A stretch of 64,000 nucleotides of DNA from Burkholderiaceae bacterium 26 (GCA_000955795.1 JYOB01000010.1:604590-668589), one strand, 5' to 3'. Shown: positions 53,989 through 63,797, counted from the first letter of the stretch. The notes: a model not told the origin generated them from the sequence alone. Program-made: numbers and translations.

Positions 53989-55041
53989 ATGAAACCCCAA
54001 TCGCCATCGATACAACCCATGACGTTTGTTGTGGCCGTGCTGGTGGCGGTGTCGGTCGCGGGCGGGGTCTACTGGTGGCATACGTCTGACGGGCCGGAAA
54101 TGCCTGCGGCATCGCAGCCGCAGGCGGCCAAGGGCGCATTCATCGGTAGTGTGGGCGGCGAACCGTTGACGACGGTCGCGCCTGCACCCGAGCTGGCCGA
54201 CACGCAGGCCCCGGACGGCCTGCACGTCGATGCGCACGGCCACCTCATCGTTGAAGCCGCCAACCGCGCGGTGTTCGACTACTTCCTCGACGTGCCCGCG
54301 TCGCTGCCCGAAGCCCAGCGTGTGTCGATGGCCGAGGCGCATCTGCGCGCCAAGCTGATCACGCCGGCGCTGGCGGAGGCGCAATCGCTGCTGCAGCACT
54401 ACCTGGCCTATCGCAAGGCAGCGGCCGAACACGGCGCCACCGGCGGCAACAAGCCGAGCCTCGAACAAGTCCAGCAGCGCCCGGAGCTGATCGCCACGCT
54501 GCGCCAGCAGTTGAGCGAGCGCACCGCGTTGCGCCGCCAATACCTGGGGGCGGACGTCGCCCAGGCCTGGTACGGCGATGACGACGCGATGGACGCCGCC
54601 GCACTCGACCGCCTGGCCGTAATGGCTGATCCGTCGCTCACGCCGGAGCAGCGCGCCGCCAGAATCGCCGCCATCGATGCCAACCTGCCGCCCTCGGTGC
54701 AGCAGGCGCGCCGCGATGCCTCTGCCCCGCTCAAGCTCGCCAGCGACATGGAAACGTGGACGAAGCAAGGCATGAGCGAGGCCGAGATGCGCCAGCGCCT
54801 GTCAGCCCGGGGCGTGGACAGCCTCGTGGCCGACCGCCTGATCCAGGGCAACCGCGAAGAAGCCGACTGGCGCAACCGCTACGACGCCTACGCCCGCGAA
54901 CGCGATCGCATCAACGCCTTTACCGGCCTGTCGGAAGCCGATCGCGCCGCGCAAATCGCGCAACTCCGGCAGCAGACCTTCACCGCCTCGAATGAGCTGT
55001 TGCGCGCACAGGCGCTCGACGGCCTGGCCCAGCGCAAATAG
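53989..55041 (+). CDS. lifO: Lipase-specific foldase (lipase chaperone)
   Basis: A 350-residue inner-membrane-anchored periplasmic chaperone. An N-terminal membrane helix (about 11-30, MTFVVAVLVAVSVAGGVYWW) and an Ala/Pro-rich linker precede the foldase domain. The conserved RxxFDYFL motif lies at residues 93-100 (RAVFDYFLDVP). The helical body that wraps around the lipase continues to the end (DEAMDAAAL, LSEADRAAQIAQLR). It is cotranscribed with the lipase gene. It acts as a steric chaperone for this lipase. Confidence 0.92.
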   Translation: MKPQSPSIQPMTFVVAVLVAVSVAGGVYWWHTSDGPEMPAASQPQAAKGAFIGSVGGEPLTTVAPAPELADTQAPDGLHVDAHGHLIVEAANRAVFDYFLDVPASLPEAQRVSMAEAHLRAKLITPALAEAQSLLQHYLAYRKAAAEHGATGGNKPSLEQVQQRPELIATLRQQLSERTALRRQYLGADVAQAWYGDDDAMDAAALDRLAVMADPSLTPEQRAARIAAIDANLPPSVQQARRDASAPLKLASDMETWTKQGMSEAEMRQRLSARGVDSLVADRLIQGNREEADWRNRYDAYARERDRINAFTGLSEADRAAQIAQLRQQTFTASNELLRAQALDGLAQRK

Positions 55042-55103
55042 CGTCCGGGGGCGTAAACCGCCGGGCACTGTAAAATCGCGGGATTGCCGAATCACGCACT
55101 CCC

Positions 55104-56855
55104 ATGAGCCAAGACAACGCCACCGCCAACGGGTCGACTGCCGCCGCCCCCACGTCCAACTTCCTTCGCCAGATCATTGACGGCGACCTCACGCAGGGCA
55201 CCTACGCCAACCGCAAGGACGCCACCGGCCAGCCGATCCCGCCCGTGGTCACGCGCTTTCCGCCGGAGCCCAATGGCTATCTGCACATTGGTCACGCCAA
55301 GAGCATCTGGGTGAACTTCGGCATGGCCAAGGATTACAACGGCCGCTGCCACCTGCGCTTTGACGACACCAACCCGGTCAAGGAAGACACCGAATACGTC
55401 GATTCCATCATCGACGCCGTGCACTGGCTCGGCTATTCGTGGAGCGACGCGGGCGGCGAGCACCTCTATTACGCCAGCGACTACTTCGAGCAGCTCTACG
55501 GTTTTGCTGAAGTGCTGATCCAGCGCGGCGCGGCCTACGTCGACAGCCAGAGCGCCGAACAGATCGCCGCCAACCGGGGCGATTTCACCCGCCCGGGCAC
55601 GCCGTCGCCGTTCCGTGATCGCTCGGTGGACGAAAACCTGGCGCTGTTCCGCGATATGCGCGCGGGCAAGTACAAGGATGGCGAACTGGTGCTGCGCGCC
55701 AAGATCGACATGGCCGCGCCCAACATCGTGATGCGCGATCCGGTGCTGTACCGCATCCGCCATGCGCATCACCACCGCACCGGCGACGCGTGGTGCATCT
55801 ACCCGATGTACGACTTCACGCATTGCATTTCCGATGCGCTGGAGAACATCACCCATTCGCTGTGCACGCTGGAATTCGAGAACAATCGCCCGCTGTACGA
55901 CTGGGTGCTCGACCACCTGCGCGACGCCGGCGTGCTGCCCGCGCCATTGCCGCATCAATACGAATTCGCGCGTCTGCACCTGACATACGCGATCACCAGC
56001 AAGCGCAAGCTGCTGCAGCTGGTGACGGAAAAGCGTGTCGACGGCTGGGACGACCCGCGCATGCCGACGCTCGTTGGCATCCGCCGCCGCGGCTATACGC
56101 CGGAATCGATCCAGCTCTTCTGCGAACGCGTTGGCGTGTCCAAGGCCGATAGCTGGATCGACATGAGCATCCTGGAAGGCGCCGTGCGCGACGACCTCGA
56201 CGCGCGAGCGCCGCGCTCGGTGGCCGTGCTGGACCCGGTCAAGCTGGTGCTCGACAACGTGCCGGCCGATTTCAACGAGCCTTGCTCCGCACCCGTGCAT
56301 CCGAAGCAGCCGGAACTCGGCCGCCGCGAATTCCCGCTCACGCGAGAGCTGTGGATCGAGCGCGAGGACTTTACCGAGACGCCGCCCAAGGGCTACTTCC
56401 GCCTGTTCCCGGGCAACAAGGTGCGCCTGCGCTACGGCTATGTGATCGAATGCACCGGCTGCGACAAGGATGCCGCCGGCAACATCACGGCCGTGCACGC
56501 CAACATCATTCCGGACACGAAAAGTGGCACGCCGGGTGCTGACAGCGTAAAGGTGAAGGGCAACGTCCACTGGGTGAGCGCCGCACATGCGCTGGAAGCT
56601 GAAGTGCGCCTGTACGACCGCCTGTTCAGCGACCCCCAGCCGGATTCGGGCGATAAGAACTTCCTGGATGCGCTCAACCCGGACTCCAAGAAGATCGTCA
56701 CGGCCTACCTGGAGCCGACCCTGGCAACGGCCAAGGCGGAAGACCGCTTCCAGTTCGAGCGCCATGGCTACTTTGTGGCTGACCGCACCGACTCGCAACC
56801 GGGCAAGCCCGTGTTCAACCGCGTGGTCGGCCTGAAAGACAGCTGGGGCAAGTAA
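55104..56855 (+). CDS. glnS: Glutaminyl-tRNA synthetase
   Basis: A 583-residue class I synthetase charging tRNA-Gln. The N-terminal [17 protein letters not shown] is typical. The HIGH motif is in [20 protein letters not shown] and the KMSKS counterpart is [12 protein letters not shown]. The anticodon-binding beta barrels follow ([25 protein letters not shown]). The presence of GlnRS fits beta- and gammaproteobacteria. The ATG is preceded by a poor ribosome site. The gene lies 62 bp after the foldase. Confidence 0.97.
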   Translation: MSQDNATANGSTAAAPTSNFLRQIIDGDLTQGTYANRKDATGQPIPPVVTRFPPEPNGYLHIGHAKSIWVNFGMAKDYNGRCHLRFDDTNPVKEDTEYVDSIIDAVHWLGYSWSDAGGEHLYYASDYFEQLYGFAEVLIQRGAAYVDSQSAEQIAANRGDFTRPGTPSPFRDRSVDENLALFRDMRAGKYKDGELVLRAKIDMAAPNIVMRDPVLYRIRHAHHHRTGDAWCIYPMYDFTHCISDALENITHSLCTLEFENNRPLYDWVLDHLRDAGVLPAPLPHQYEFARLHLTYAITSKRKLLQLVTEKRVDGWDDPRMPTLVGIRRRGYTPESIQLFCERVGVSKADSWIDMSILEGAVRDDLDARAPRSVAVLDPVKLVLDNVPADFNEPCSAPVHPKQPELGRREFPLTRELWIEREDFTETPPKGYFRLFPGNKVRLRYGYVIECTGCDKDAAGNITAVHANIIPDTKSGTPGADSVKVKGNVHWVSAAHALEAEVRLYDRLFSDPQPDSGDKNFLDALNPDSKKIVTAYLEPTLATAKAEDRFQFERHGYFVADRTDSQPGKPVFNRVVGLKDSWGK

Positions 56856-56860
56856 ACACG

Positions 56861-56881
56861 GGCCCATGCGCGCCATGGGCC
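56861..56881. repeat. Perfect inverted repeat between glnS and the YceI gene
   Basis: GGCCCATG, loop CGCGC, CATGGGCC, six bases after the glnS stop. It has no U-run, so it is at best a weak terminator or an RNA stabiliser. Confidence 0.5.
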
Positions 56882-56899
56882 TCTGATATCGGAGGCATC

Positions 56900-57463
56900 A
56901 TGCGTGCATGGATCCTATTGCTGGCGGGGTTGTTCACCACTCCCGCCTTCGCCGCGTCATTTGCGCCAGACCTGACGCACACATCGGTCTACTTCGGCGC
57001 ATCGCATTTCGATCGGAGCACGATGCGCGGCCGCTTCGACAAGATCGACGGCGCCATCAACTTCGATGAAGCCACCAACCAAGGCGGCATCGATTTCACC
57101 GTCGACGCTGCATCCGTCAACACGCGCCTGCGGGTGCTGGACGGTGTGCTGAAATCCGAGCAGTTTCTCGACGCCGCGCAGTTTCCGGTCATCCGCCTGC
57201 GCAGCGACCGCTTTGTCGTGGAAGGCGGCAAGCTTGTCGCCATCGAGGCCAAGCTGACGCTGCACGGCGTGACGCAGCCGGTGCGGCTGGAGGTGCGCCG
57301 CTTCAGTTGTGGCGACGAGAAGATGCCCGGCAGCACGCGCCACGTCTGCGGCGGCGATTTCCACCTCTCCATTGCCCGCAGCGCCTTCGGCATGACGCGC
57401 TTTCTGCCCGACGTGGGCGACCGCGTCGACCTCGACATCAGCGTGGAAGCCACGCCTCAATAA
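56900..57463 (+). CDS. YceI-family periplasmic protein
   Basis: A 187-residue secreted protein with a signal peptide ending at FAA (about residue 19). The lipocalin-like YceI barrel shows DLTHTSVYFGASHFDRSTMR, INFDEATNQGGIDFTVDAAS, LRVLDGVLKSEQFLDAAQFP and LTLHGVTQPVRLEV. Family members bind isoprenoids such as polyisoprenyl chains; ligand and role here are unknown. It has a good GGAGG-like site before the ATG. It is 16 bp upstream of the S4 protein gene. Confidence 0.9.
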   Translation: MRAWILLLAGLFTTPAFAASFAPDLTHTSVYFGASHFDRSTMRGRFDKIDGAINFDEATNQGGIDFTVDAASVNTRLRVLDGVLKSEQFLDAAQFPVIRLRSDRFVVEGGKLVAIEAKLTLHGVTQPVRLEVRRFSCGDEKMPGSTRHVCGGDFHLSIARSAFGMTRFLPDVGDRVDLDISVEATPQ

Positions 57464-57479
57464 ACCTCGCAATCCCTCT

Positions 57480-57701
57480 ATGCCCAATATTGATTTCGCA
57501 CTGACCACCGAATACATCGAGCTGCACAAGCTGCTCAAGCTCACCGGCGTGGTGGACAGCGGCGGCGCCGGCAAGGCGGTGGTTGCCGAGGGTGCGGTCA
57601 CGGTCGACGGCCAGCCGGAGTTGCGCAAGACGGCCAAGATTCGGGCGGGCCAGGTGGTCATGCTCGGGGATGTGCGCATTGCCGTGCAGGGTGTCGACTA
57701 A
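57480..57701 (+). CDS. Small S4-domain RNA-binding protein
   Basis: A 73-residue protein with the S4 fold: IELHKLLKLTGVVDSGGAGK, AVVAEGAVTVDGQPELRKTA and KIRAGQVVMLGDVRIAV. It resembles YbcJ/YaaA-type proteins, which bind structured RNA; the exact RNA partner is not known. It starts 16 bp after the YceI gene and may be cotranscribed. It is too short for a pseudouridine synthase and has no other domain. Confidence 0.87.
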   Translation: MPNIDFALTTEYIELHKLLKLTGVVDSGGAGKAVVAEGAVTVDGQPELRKTAKIRAGQVVMLGDVRIAVQGVD

Positions 57702-57777
57702 CGCGCCAGGTGTTTGAAAACGCACCTTATGCTAGGGTGCGGCACCCTCACAACCATCCACATCCAGGAGACTGACC

Positions 57778-58161
57778 ATGCCGATCGCCCTCTGGTGCGT
57801 TCTGGTGGCAGCGGTGTTGCCGATCGTGTGCGTCGGCATCGCCAAGGCCAAAGGCCTGCGGTACGACAACAGCAATCCGCGCGCGTGGCTCGCACAGCAA
57901 ACCGGCGTAGCGGGCCGTGCTGCAGCCGCACAGCAGAATCACTTTGAAGCGTTTCCGTTCTTTGCGGTGGCCGTGCTAGTGGCCATCCTGGGCGGCGGCG
58001 TCATCGACCGCATCAACCTGCTGGCCATCGCGTTCATCGTGGTGCGCGTGCTGTACACGGTGTGCTATCTCGCCAACTGGGCACCGCTGCGTTCGCTGAT
58101 GTGGTTTGCGGGCTTTGCCTTGTGCGTTGCGCTGTTCGTTCAACCCGCCTTCGCGCACTGA
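57778..58161 (+). CDS. MAPEG-family membrane protein
   Basis: A 127-residue four-helix protein. MPIALWCVLVAAVLPIVCVG, the conserved NPRAWLAQQTG, AQQNHFEAFPFFAVAVLVAI and YTVCYLANWAPLRSLMWFAG fit the MAPEG family, whose members include microsomal glutathione transferases. Bacterial relatives are mostly uncharacterised. An AGGAGACTGACC ribosome site precedes the ATG at 57778. It is a single gene with its own terminator. Confidence 0.88.
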   Translation: MPIALWCVLVAAVLPIVCVGIAKAKGLRYDNSNPRAWLAQQTGVAGRAAAAQQNHFEAFPFFAVAVLVAILGGGVIDRINLLAIAFIVVRVLYTVCYLANWAPLRSLMWFAGFALCVALFVQPAFAH

Positions 58162-58175
58162 GCATCCGCTCCGCC

Positions 58176-58212
58176 AACAAAGAACGGCGCCCAGGTGGCG
58201 CCGTTCTTTGTG
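58176..58212. terminator. Bidirectional terminator after the MAPEG gene
   Basis: CAAAGAACGGCGCC and GGCGCCGTTCTTTG pair perfectly over 14 bp around CAGGT. It separates convergent genes and can serve both. Confidence 0.88.
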
Positions 58213-58221
58213 CGATGCCGA

Positions 58222-59544
58222 TTACGTCGATGCATCCGGCGGCACGGACGGCGCGCGGAACAACCGCCAGGCCATGCCGCCCAGCACCGCCACCGCCGCC
58301 AACAGGGCGCCCCACAGAACCCACTGGCGCTTGCGGCCGCCCGGTGGCTCTGCCGTCAGCGCGTCAGCAGGCGAATCGCTCATCGCGCCAAGTTGTGCCT
58401 GCGCAATGGCAGGCGACGCACCCGCGAGCAAATCCGCGCGTGCGACCGGATTGCCGCGCGCCACTTCCGCCACCGCCAGCATGAACGGCACATTGCCGCG
58501 CGCCGCATACGTGATCGTGGCCGGACGCCAGCCAATCGCCAACTGGGGCGCGCCAGCACCCAGGCCACCGCTGCGCATGTCGACCTGCAGACGCCAATAG
58601 CGCTCGCCCGTCGCAGGCACGGTGATTGCCGCACTTTCCTGCTCGCCCTTCCCGTCGGCCCCCGCCAGCCGGAACAGGCGCGCAGAGGTCACCGGCCGCC
58701 AGGGCGCCTGGGCACCGGCACGCGCATACAGCGTCGCCTGCGCGACGGTGTTGGCTTGCGGCAGATGGATCTTCACGCGCTCGACGGGGAATACACCGCC
58801 GGTATCGAACTGGTAATCACCGGCAGCGGGCGTCTGCACTGGCGCCAGACCCGAGCGCCACTGGATGGCGTTATCTGCAAGCGCCACCGGCGCACCGGCG
58901 GCCAACTCTGCACGCACGGCATCCGGCACAGGCGGTTTGCCTTGCCACGTCAGGCGCAGGTATTTCGCCCGCAGCCCCGTGAACTCGATGCGATCCTGCA
59001 CCAGCGTGCTGCCCTTATTGGACAGGCGGAACAGCGTGGCCTGGGCGACGGGGCTCCAGTGCTGCAAGTCATCGCTGGCCTGCACGCTCACACCGCTCTG
59101 GAATTCGGCGGCCGGGAGCGCGACGACCAGCGCCGTCACCGTGTCACGAAGCTGGCTGAGGTCGACCACCCACGCGCGGACAGACGCCTGCGATAGCTGA
59201 GCGCCCGTTGCACGCAGCACGCCATCGGTACCGAGCACGACACCTGCGGCGCCCAGCTTCTGCGCATCGTCGATGGGTGTGGCAAACCAGTGCACGTCGT
59301 GCAGCGTTCGGGCCTGTGGCGCCGGATCGCGCGGGATGTCAATGGTGAACGGCACGGGCTCGCCGTCGCCATTGAGGATGCGCAGGTCGGCCAGGCTGGC
59401 CTCGTGCGCATGGGCGTAGACGTCTTCGCTGAGCGTGACGGCGTAGTACGGGGCGCCGGGCGTGCCGGTCAGCGCAAAGCGTTCGGCCCAGGCCGGCGCA
59501 GACAACAGCGACGCCGCAGCCATCGCAAGAACAACCTTCTTCAC
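58222..59544 (-). CDS. DUF3999 family envelope protein
   Basis: A 440-residue exported protein. The signal peptide ends at AWA (MKKVVLAMAAASLLSAPAWA). The periplasmic body is beta-rich with FALTGTPGAPYYAVTLSEDV, VHWFATPIDDAQKLG and LRLTWQGKPPVPD. One membrane helix near the C-terminus (VLWGALLAAVAVLGGMAW) leaves a short tail, so it is an inner-membrane anchored periplasmic protein. The family has no known function. Its start overlaps the stop of the DUF2339 gene in an ATGA, so the two are coupled and probably work together. Confidence 0.85.
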   Translation of the reverse strand: MKKVVLAMAAASLLSAPAWAERFALTGTPGAPYYAVTLSEDVYAHAHEASLADLRILNGDGEPVPFTIDIPRDPAPQARTLHDVHWFATPIDDAQKLGAAGVVLGTDGVLRATGAQLSQASVRAWVVDLSQLRDTVTALVVALPAAEFQSGVSVQASDDLQHWSPVAQATLFRLSNKGSTLVQDRIEFTGLRAKYLRLTWQGKPPVPDAVRAELAAGAPVALADNAIQWRSGLAPVQTPAAGDYQFDTGGVFPVERVKIHLPQANTVAQATLYARAGAQAPWRPVTSARLFRLAGADGKGEQESAAITVPATGERYWRLQVDMRSGGLGAGAPQLAIGWRPATITYAARGNVPFMLAVAEVARGNPVARADLLAGASPAIAQAQLGAMSDSPADALTAEPPGGRKRQWVLWGALLAAVAVLGGMAWRLFRAPSVPPDAST

Positions 59545-62402
59545 AGAACCTCCCCGGTTTCAGCTTCGGCGCTGGTTTTGGGCTTCGGCGGCAACGGCGA
59601 CAGATAGCCGATCAGCAACAGCAGCACGCCAATCCCGATAAACGACACGATGCGCTCGACACCCGTGACGCGTGACAGGTCGAACAGGAACAGCTTGACC
59701 ACCGTCACGCCCAGCAGCGCCCCGCCGGTGAACCACAGCGCGCGGCTGGCGCGCCGCGTGGCAAACACCATCACCGCCAATGCCAGCACCGTCCAGAACA
59801 TCGACAGCGATGCCTGTACCAGCATGGAGGCGCCCAGATCGTCCAGCGTGTACGGCACATGCGCCCAATGGTGCAGCGTGCGCAGCAGCATCGCGTTGGC
59901 CCAGATGAACAACGTCGCGCCGATGGCGTAGCCGATCACCATCGGCTCGGGCACAAGCTTCTGCAGCGCCACGCGGCGCATCCACAACGCGATGGCGAAG
60001 AAGACCAGCAGTTGCGCCACGTCCAGCGGATTGAGAATCGGCAGGTAGAACAGCGGCGCGGCATTGCCGTCGCTGGCGGCGCTCGCCAGGCTCCACAGCC
60101 ACAGCAGGGCAGCCAGCGGCGCGGCACCCCACAGCAGGTAGGCGCGCTCGAAGCGGGCGATAGGCCAGCGGATGCGCCAGCCAGCGCCCGCCAGCAGGGC
60201 AAGCAACGCGCCGTAGGCATAGGCCCACGCTGCGAAGCTCCAGGTGCCCTCGGGCACGTAGGCATCGAGGCGCCAGTAGCCTTCCGTGGCCAGTACGCCG
60301 CAGATCAGCCAGAACAGCACGGTATGCAGCGGCGCGAGGATGGTGTCCTTCACGTCGCGCTCCTGGCGGCGCAGCAGCACGAAGGCCAGCGCCACAGCCG
60401 CAATCCACACCAGCCCGCCCCAGCCGGCCAGCGGTGACGGCACCCAGTGCTCGATCGCAGCCAGCGAAACCAACGCGAGCACCGGCGACAACGCCAGCGC
60501 GGGCCATTCGGCCAGTGCCCAATCGAGTTTGCGACGCAGGCCATGCGCAGCCCACGCCGTCAGCACGGCGAAGGCGGCATACAGCGGAATGTCGGGCCGG
60601 TCGACTGTCTTGCTGGCGAAGCGCCAGGCCCAGCGGTCGATCTCGTTGCTGCCGCTTCCGAGCCACCACAGCAAGCCCCACACCGACGCGACAACGCCGA
60701 GCACCGGCGCTGCCTTCAGCCACGCACGCGCCTCCGCCTTGCCATGTAGGCGCCAGCCGCTGAACACCCCCGCCAGCGCAATCAATACCCCGCCGATATA
60801 GCGGCTGTTGAGCACGGCCCAGCCGTGCTGCGGTGCCCAATCGAACACAGCATCCATGGCGAATGCTCCGCCCGCCGCGAGCTGCAGGAGCAGGCCTGCC
60901 GCCAGCGCCAGCCGACGCTGCTGACGCACGCCCAGCCACACCACGGCGGCGCCTTCCAGCGCCCACACCGCACTGGTGGTGCGCCCGTCGAAGGCCAACG
61001 GAATCGCCAGCGTGATGAAGATCACGCCCAGCGCGAACATCGCCTCGTACAGCAGGCCAAGGTTCGCGCGCCTGGGCGCCAGCCAGCCCGCAATTGCCAG
61101 ATAGAACGCGGCCAGCGCAGTGGCGCTCCACGCCATCGCAAACGGAATGTTGTGCACCAGCCCAGCCTGCAAACCCATCGCCACCAACGGCGTGCCGAAC
61201 ACCAGCGTGCCGTCAACGTAGTTCGTCAGGCTGATATGACGGCGCAGCGCGGTCAGCAGCGCAATGCCCACATACATCAGGAAGAAGAGGATCAGGAACG
61301 GCTCAGTGCTCGCCAGCAACGACGGCTGATAGCGCAGCACGCCCCACGCCGTGGCAATGCCGAACGTAAAGACGAAGCCCAGCAGATTCAGCGGTCGCCA
61401 CGCACGGAACCACGCAATGGCGAAGATGCCCGCATTGAGCAGCGCGTAATAGCTGAACAACGCCACGTGGCTGCCCTGCCCGGTCGAGATCAGGATCGGC
61501 GCCAGAAAACCGCCCGCACTGCCAGTAAAGGCCAGCGCCGGCGCGTTTTGCTTGACGGCCAGCCCTGCGGCCAGCGCGCAGATGAGCACCAGCAGCGGAA
61601 ACGCCATCCCCGGGCTGAGCAGTGGCACCACGCGCGTGGCGGCAAATACCGTCAGATACAGCACGCCGACCCCGCCGCCCTGCAGCACGAGCGCATAGCC
61701 CGGACGCTTTTCGCGCAGGCGCCAGCCGATGCCCAGCAACGCAATTGCCCCGACCGCCACACCCGCCAGCCGGAATTCGACGGGCAGCAGGCTGTTGTCC
61801 GCCGCGTACTTGAGCAGGAACGCCACACCGAAGAACAGGATCAGGATGCCGACCCGCACCACGCTGTTGCCGCCCAGCAGCCAGTCGCGGGCAGCGCCGA
61901 CGGCGCGCTCGACCCAATCGGGCTCGTGCGGCGCCAAGACCGGCGCGGGCTGGGGAACAGGCTGAGGCATTGGCTGCGGAGCCACCACCTGCGGCGCGGG
62001 CACAGGCACGGCAGGCGTCTCCACCGGTGGCAACGCCTCGACCACGATCGGCAGCGCCTCAACGGCAGCGGCCTCCACGTTGGCGGGCACAGCAAACGTT
62101 CCACCTTTGATTTCAGCCATCTGCCGGCGCAGCAGCGATACCTCGTGCTCAAGCTGCGCCACACGTTCCTGCAGCGTGGCAGGCTGTGGCGACACGGCAG
62201 CCTGCGCGGGCGCGTGGCCCTGCGCAGCGCCGGCTGCGCCCGGCACGTCGGGCGGATTTGCCCACTGCGCGCTGGCCCGCTTGTCCATGTACAAAATCAG
62301 CGATGCCAGTCCCAGACCGACCAACGCCCCAAAGAACGCCCCGACGACGCCCCCCGACAGGCCCCCAAGCAGCAGGCCCACGATTCCGAATATCCAACGC
62401 AT
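59541..62402 (-). CDS. DUF2339 family giant polytopic membrane protein
   Basis: A 953-residue inner membrane protein with more than twenty predicted helices. The start MRWIFGIVGLLLGGLSGGVV at 62402 is preferred over an ATG 18 codons upstream. The N-terminal hairpin is followed by a cytoplasmic or periplasmic linker with a coiled coil (VAQLEHEVSLLRRQMAEIKG, about 85-105) and a Pro/Val/Ala-rich stretch (about 125-160). Then comes the repeated helical body (NSVVRVGILILFFGVAFLLK, and QGGGVGVLYLTVFAATRVVP). The family is uncharacterised. It is the upstream gene of the DUF2339-DUF3999 pair. Confidence 0.87.
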   Translation of the reverse strand: MRWIFGIVGLLLGGLSGGVVGAFFGALVGLGLASLILYMDKRASAQWANPPDVPGAAGAAQGHAPAQAAVSPQPATLQERVAQLEHEVSLLRRQMAEIKGGTFAVPANVEAAAVEALPIVVEALPPVETPAVPVPAPQVVAPQPMPQPVPQPAPVLAPHEPDWVERAVGAARDWLLGGNSVVRVGILILFFGVAFLLKYAADNSLLPVEFRLAGVAVGAIALLGIGWRLREKRPGYALVLQGGGVGVLYLTVFAATRVVPLLSPGMAFPLLVLICALAAGLAVKQNAPALAFTGSAGGFLAPILISTGQGSHVALFSYYALLNAGIFAIAWFRAWRPLNLLGFVFTFGIATAWGVLRYQPSLLASTEPFLILFFLMYVGIALLTALRRHISLTNYVDGTLVFGTPLVAMGLQAGLVHNIPFAMAWSATALAAFYLAIAGWLAPRRANLGLLYEAMFALGVIFITLAIPLAFDGRTTSAVWALEGAAVVWLGVRQQRRLALAAGLLLQLAAGGAFAMDAVFDWAPQHGWAVLNSRYIGGVLIALAGVFSGWRLHGKAEARAWLKAAPVLGVVASVWGLLWWLGSGSNEIDRWAWRFASKTVDRPDIPLYAAFAVLTAWAAHGLRRKLDWALAEWPALALSPVLALVSLAAIEHWVPSPLAGWGGLVWIAAVALAFVLLRRQERDVKDTILAPLHTVLFWLICGVLATEGYWRLDAYVPEGTWSFAAWAYAYGALLALLAGAGWRIRWPIARFERAYLLWGAAPLAALLWLWSLASAASDGNAAPLFYLPILNPLDVAQLLVFFAIALWMRRVALQKLVPEPMVIGYAIGATLFIWANAMLLRTLHHWAHVPYTLDDLGASMLVQASLSMFWTVLALAVMVFATRRASRALWFTGGALLGVTVVKLFLFDLSRVTGVERIVSFIGIGVLLLLIGYLSPLPPKPKTSAEAETGEVL

Positions 62403-62573
62403 CGTTCTGATTGTCCTGTTTGGATAGGAAAAATATGCGCCGAATAGCGCACGCACCGCTCGTATACCGCAAACCGCCGCCGTTGGGAATGCGCCAGGCC
62501 AATGCCGTCAGCTTCACCGGCCCGTGCGACAATGCGCGCTTTGCCAAAAACGGCCCATCCACCGACCACCCGC

Positions 62574-63125
62574 ATGGCCCTGAAATCCACGATCTACAAG
62601 GTCGATCTGCAGATCGCCGACATGGATCGCCACTACTACGCCAATCACGCGCTGACCGTCGCCCGCCACCCCAGCGAAAACGACGAGCGCATGATGGTGC
62701 GCGTGCTCGCCTTCGCCCGCCACGCCAGTGAAACGCTTGCCTTCACGCGCGGCCTGTCCGAGCCTGACGAACCCGAACTCTGGCAGCGCGACCTGACCGA
62801 CGCCATCGAGCTGTGGATCGACCTCGGCAACCCCGACGACACCCGCATCCGCAAGGCCAGCAACCGCGCCGAACAAGTCGCCGTCTATACATATAGCGGC
62901 AACGCAAGCCGCGTGTGGTGGCAACAAATCGAGACCAAGATCACGCGCTTTGCCAACGTGTCGGTGTACGAGGTTGCTGCGGACACCGTGGCCGCGCTGG
63001 CCGCCATGGTGGAACGCACCATGCGTCTGCAAGTCACCATCCAGGACGGCGACATCTGGATCGCCAACGACGCCGACAACGTCCACGTCCAGCTCGAAAC
63101 GCTCAAGGCCGCGGACGCCGCCTGA
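62574..63125 (+). CDS. YaeQ-family protein
   Basis: A 183-residue protein: MALKSTIYKVDLQIADMDRH, then YYANHALTVARHPSENDERM, MVRVLAFARHASETLAFTRG, and a PD-(D/E)XK-like core with LWQRDLTDAIELWIDLGNPD. The YaeQ family has a nuclease-like fold but no established activity. The ATG at 62574 is the family start. It is divergent from the DUF2339 gene and 42 bp upstream of the FKBP gene. Confidence 0.9.
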   Translation: MALKSTIYKVDLQIADMDRHYYANHALTVARHPSENDERMMVRVLAFARHASETLAFTRGLSEPDEPELWQRDLTDAIELWIDLGNPDDTRIRKASNRAEQVAVYTYSGNASRVWWQQIETKITRFANVSVYEVAADTVAALAAMVERTMRLQVTIQDGDIWIANDADNVHVQLETLKAADAA

Positions 63126-63167
63126 GCCCTTTCCCCTCATCACCCACGCCACTCCACGAGGCTCATC

Positions 63168-63521
63168 ATGACCATCGAAACCACCGCAAGCGGCCTGCAA
63201 TACGAGGATGTCGTCGTCGGCGACGGCGCTGAAGCCACGGCCGGCAAATACGTCACCGTGCACTACACCGGCTGGCTCTACGAAAACGGCCAGGCCGGCA
63301 AGAAATTCGACTCCAGCAAAGACCGTAACGACCCCTTCGCCTTCCACCTGGGTGGCGGCATGGTCATCAAGGGCTGGGACGAAGGCGTTCAAGGCATGAA
63401 GGTCGGCGGCACGCGCAAGCTGATCATCCCGGCGGCCCTGGGCTATGGCGCACGCGGCGCAGGCGGCGTGATCCCCCCGAACGCAACGTTGCTTTTTGAG
63501 GTCGATCTGCTGGAAGTTTGA
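63168..63521 (+). CDS. FKBP-type peptidyl-prolyl cis-trans isomerase
   Basis: A 117-residue single-domain FKBP: ASGLQYEDVVVGDGAEATAG, VTVHYTGWLYENGQAGKKFD, FHLGGGMVIKGWDEGVQGMK, VGGTRKLIIPAALGYGARGA and GVIPPNATLLFEVDLLEV. All active-site aromatic residues of the family are present (YTGW, FD, VIKGWD, PPNA..FEV). There is no signal peptide, so it is cytoplasmic. An ATG at 63168 follows GAGG. The gene is followed by a hairpin and tRNA-Cys. Confidence 0.95.
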   Translation: MTIETTASGLQYEDVVVGDGAEATAGKYVTVHYTGWLYENGQAGKKFDSSKDRNDPFAFHLGGGMVIKGWDEGVQGMKVGGTRKLIIPAALGYGARGAGGVIPPNATLLFEVDLLEV

Positions 63522-63541
63522 TCCTGCGCTAGAATCCGCCC

Positions 63542-63577
63542 CGGCTTGCGATGCATCACGCGGTGCATCGCAAGCCG
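63542..63577 (+). terminator. 14-bp perfect hairpin after the FKBP gene
   Basis: CGGCTTGCGATGCA pairs with TGCATCGCAAGCCG around TCACGCGG, 20 nt after the FKBP stop. There is no U-run, so it may be a weak terminator, or a barrier between FKBP and the tRNA transcript. Confidence 0.55.
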
Positions 63578-63585
63578 CCTCCCTC

Positions 63586-63661
63586 GGCGGGGTGGCAGAG
63601 TGGTCAATGCTGCGGCTTGCAAAGCCGTATAAGACGGTTCAATTCCGATCCCCCGCCTCCA
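63586..63661 (+). tRNA. tRNA-Cys (anticodon GCA)
   Basis: Acceptor stem GGCGGGG pairs with CCCCGCC, followed by T and an encoded CCA. The D-arm TGGCAGAGTGGTCAATGC, an anticodon loop TTGCAAA with GCA at 63619-63621 on a GCGGC/GCCGT stem, and the T-loop GGTTCAATTCC are all in place. The 76-nt length is normal. Confidence 0.95.
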
Positions 63662-63797
63662 GTTTTCCGGCTGCGCATGCTTCACCGTTGCGGCCGCGCC
63701 ATAGTCAAACGTCCCCCGAGCATCGCAACGCCCTGTTTCCGGGCCATCGGCCGTCCGCCCGCGTGACCACTCGTAACGATTGCTCTATGCTTGCGAC

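Noticed and set aside
55092-56876. 594-codon open frame antisense to glnS
   Set aside because: Same codon-bias shadow effect; no recognisable domain, and glnS occupies the region.
60825-62447. 540-codon open frame antisense to the DUF2339 gene
   Set aside because: Extremely Arg/Gln/His-rich translation typical of an antisense frame; the membrane protein on the other strand has clear helices.
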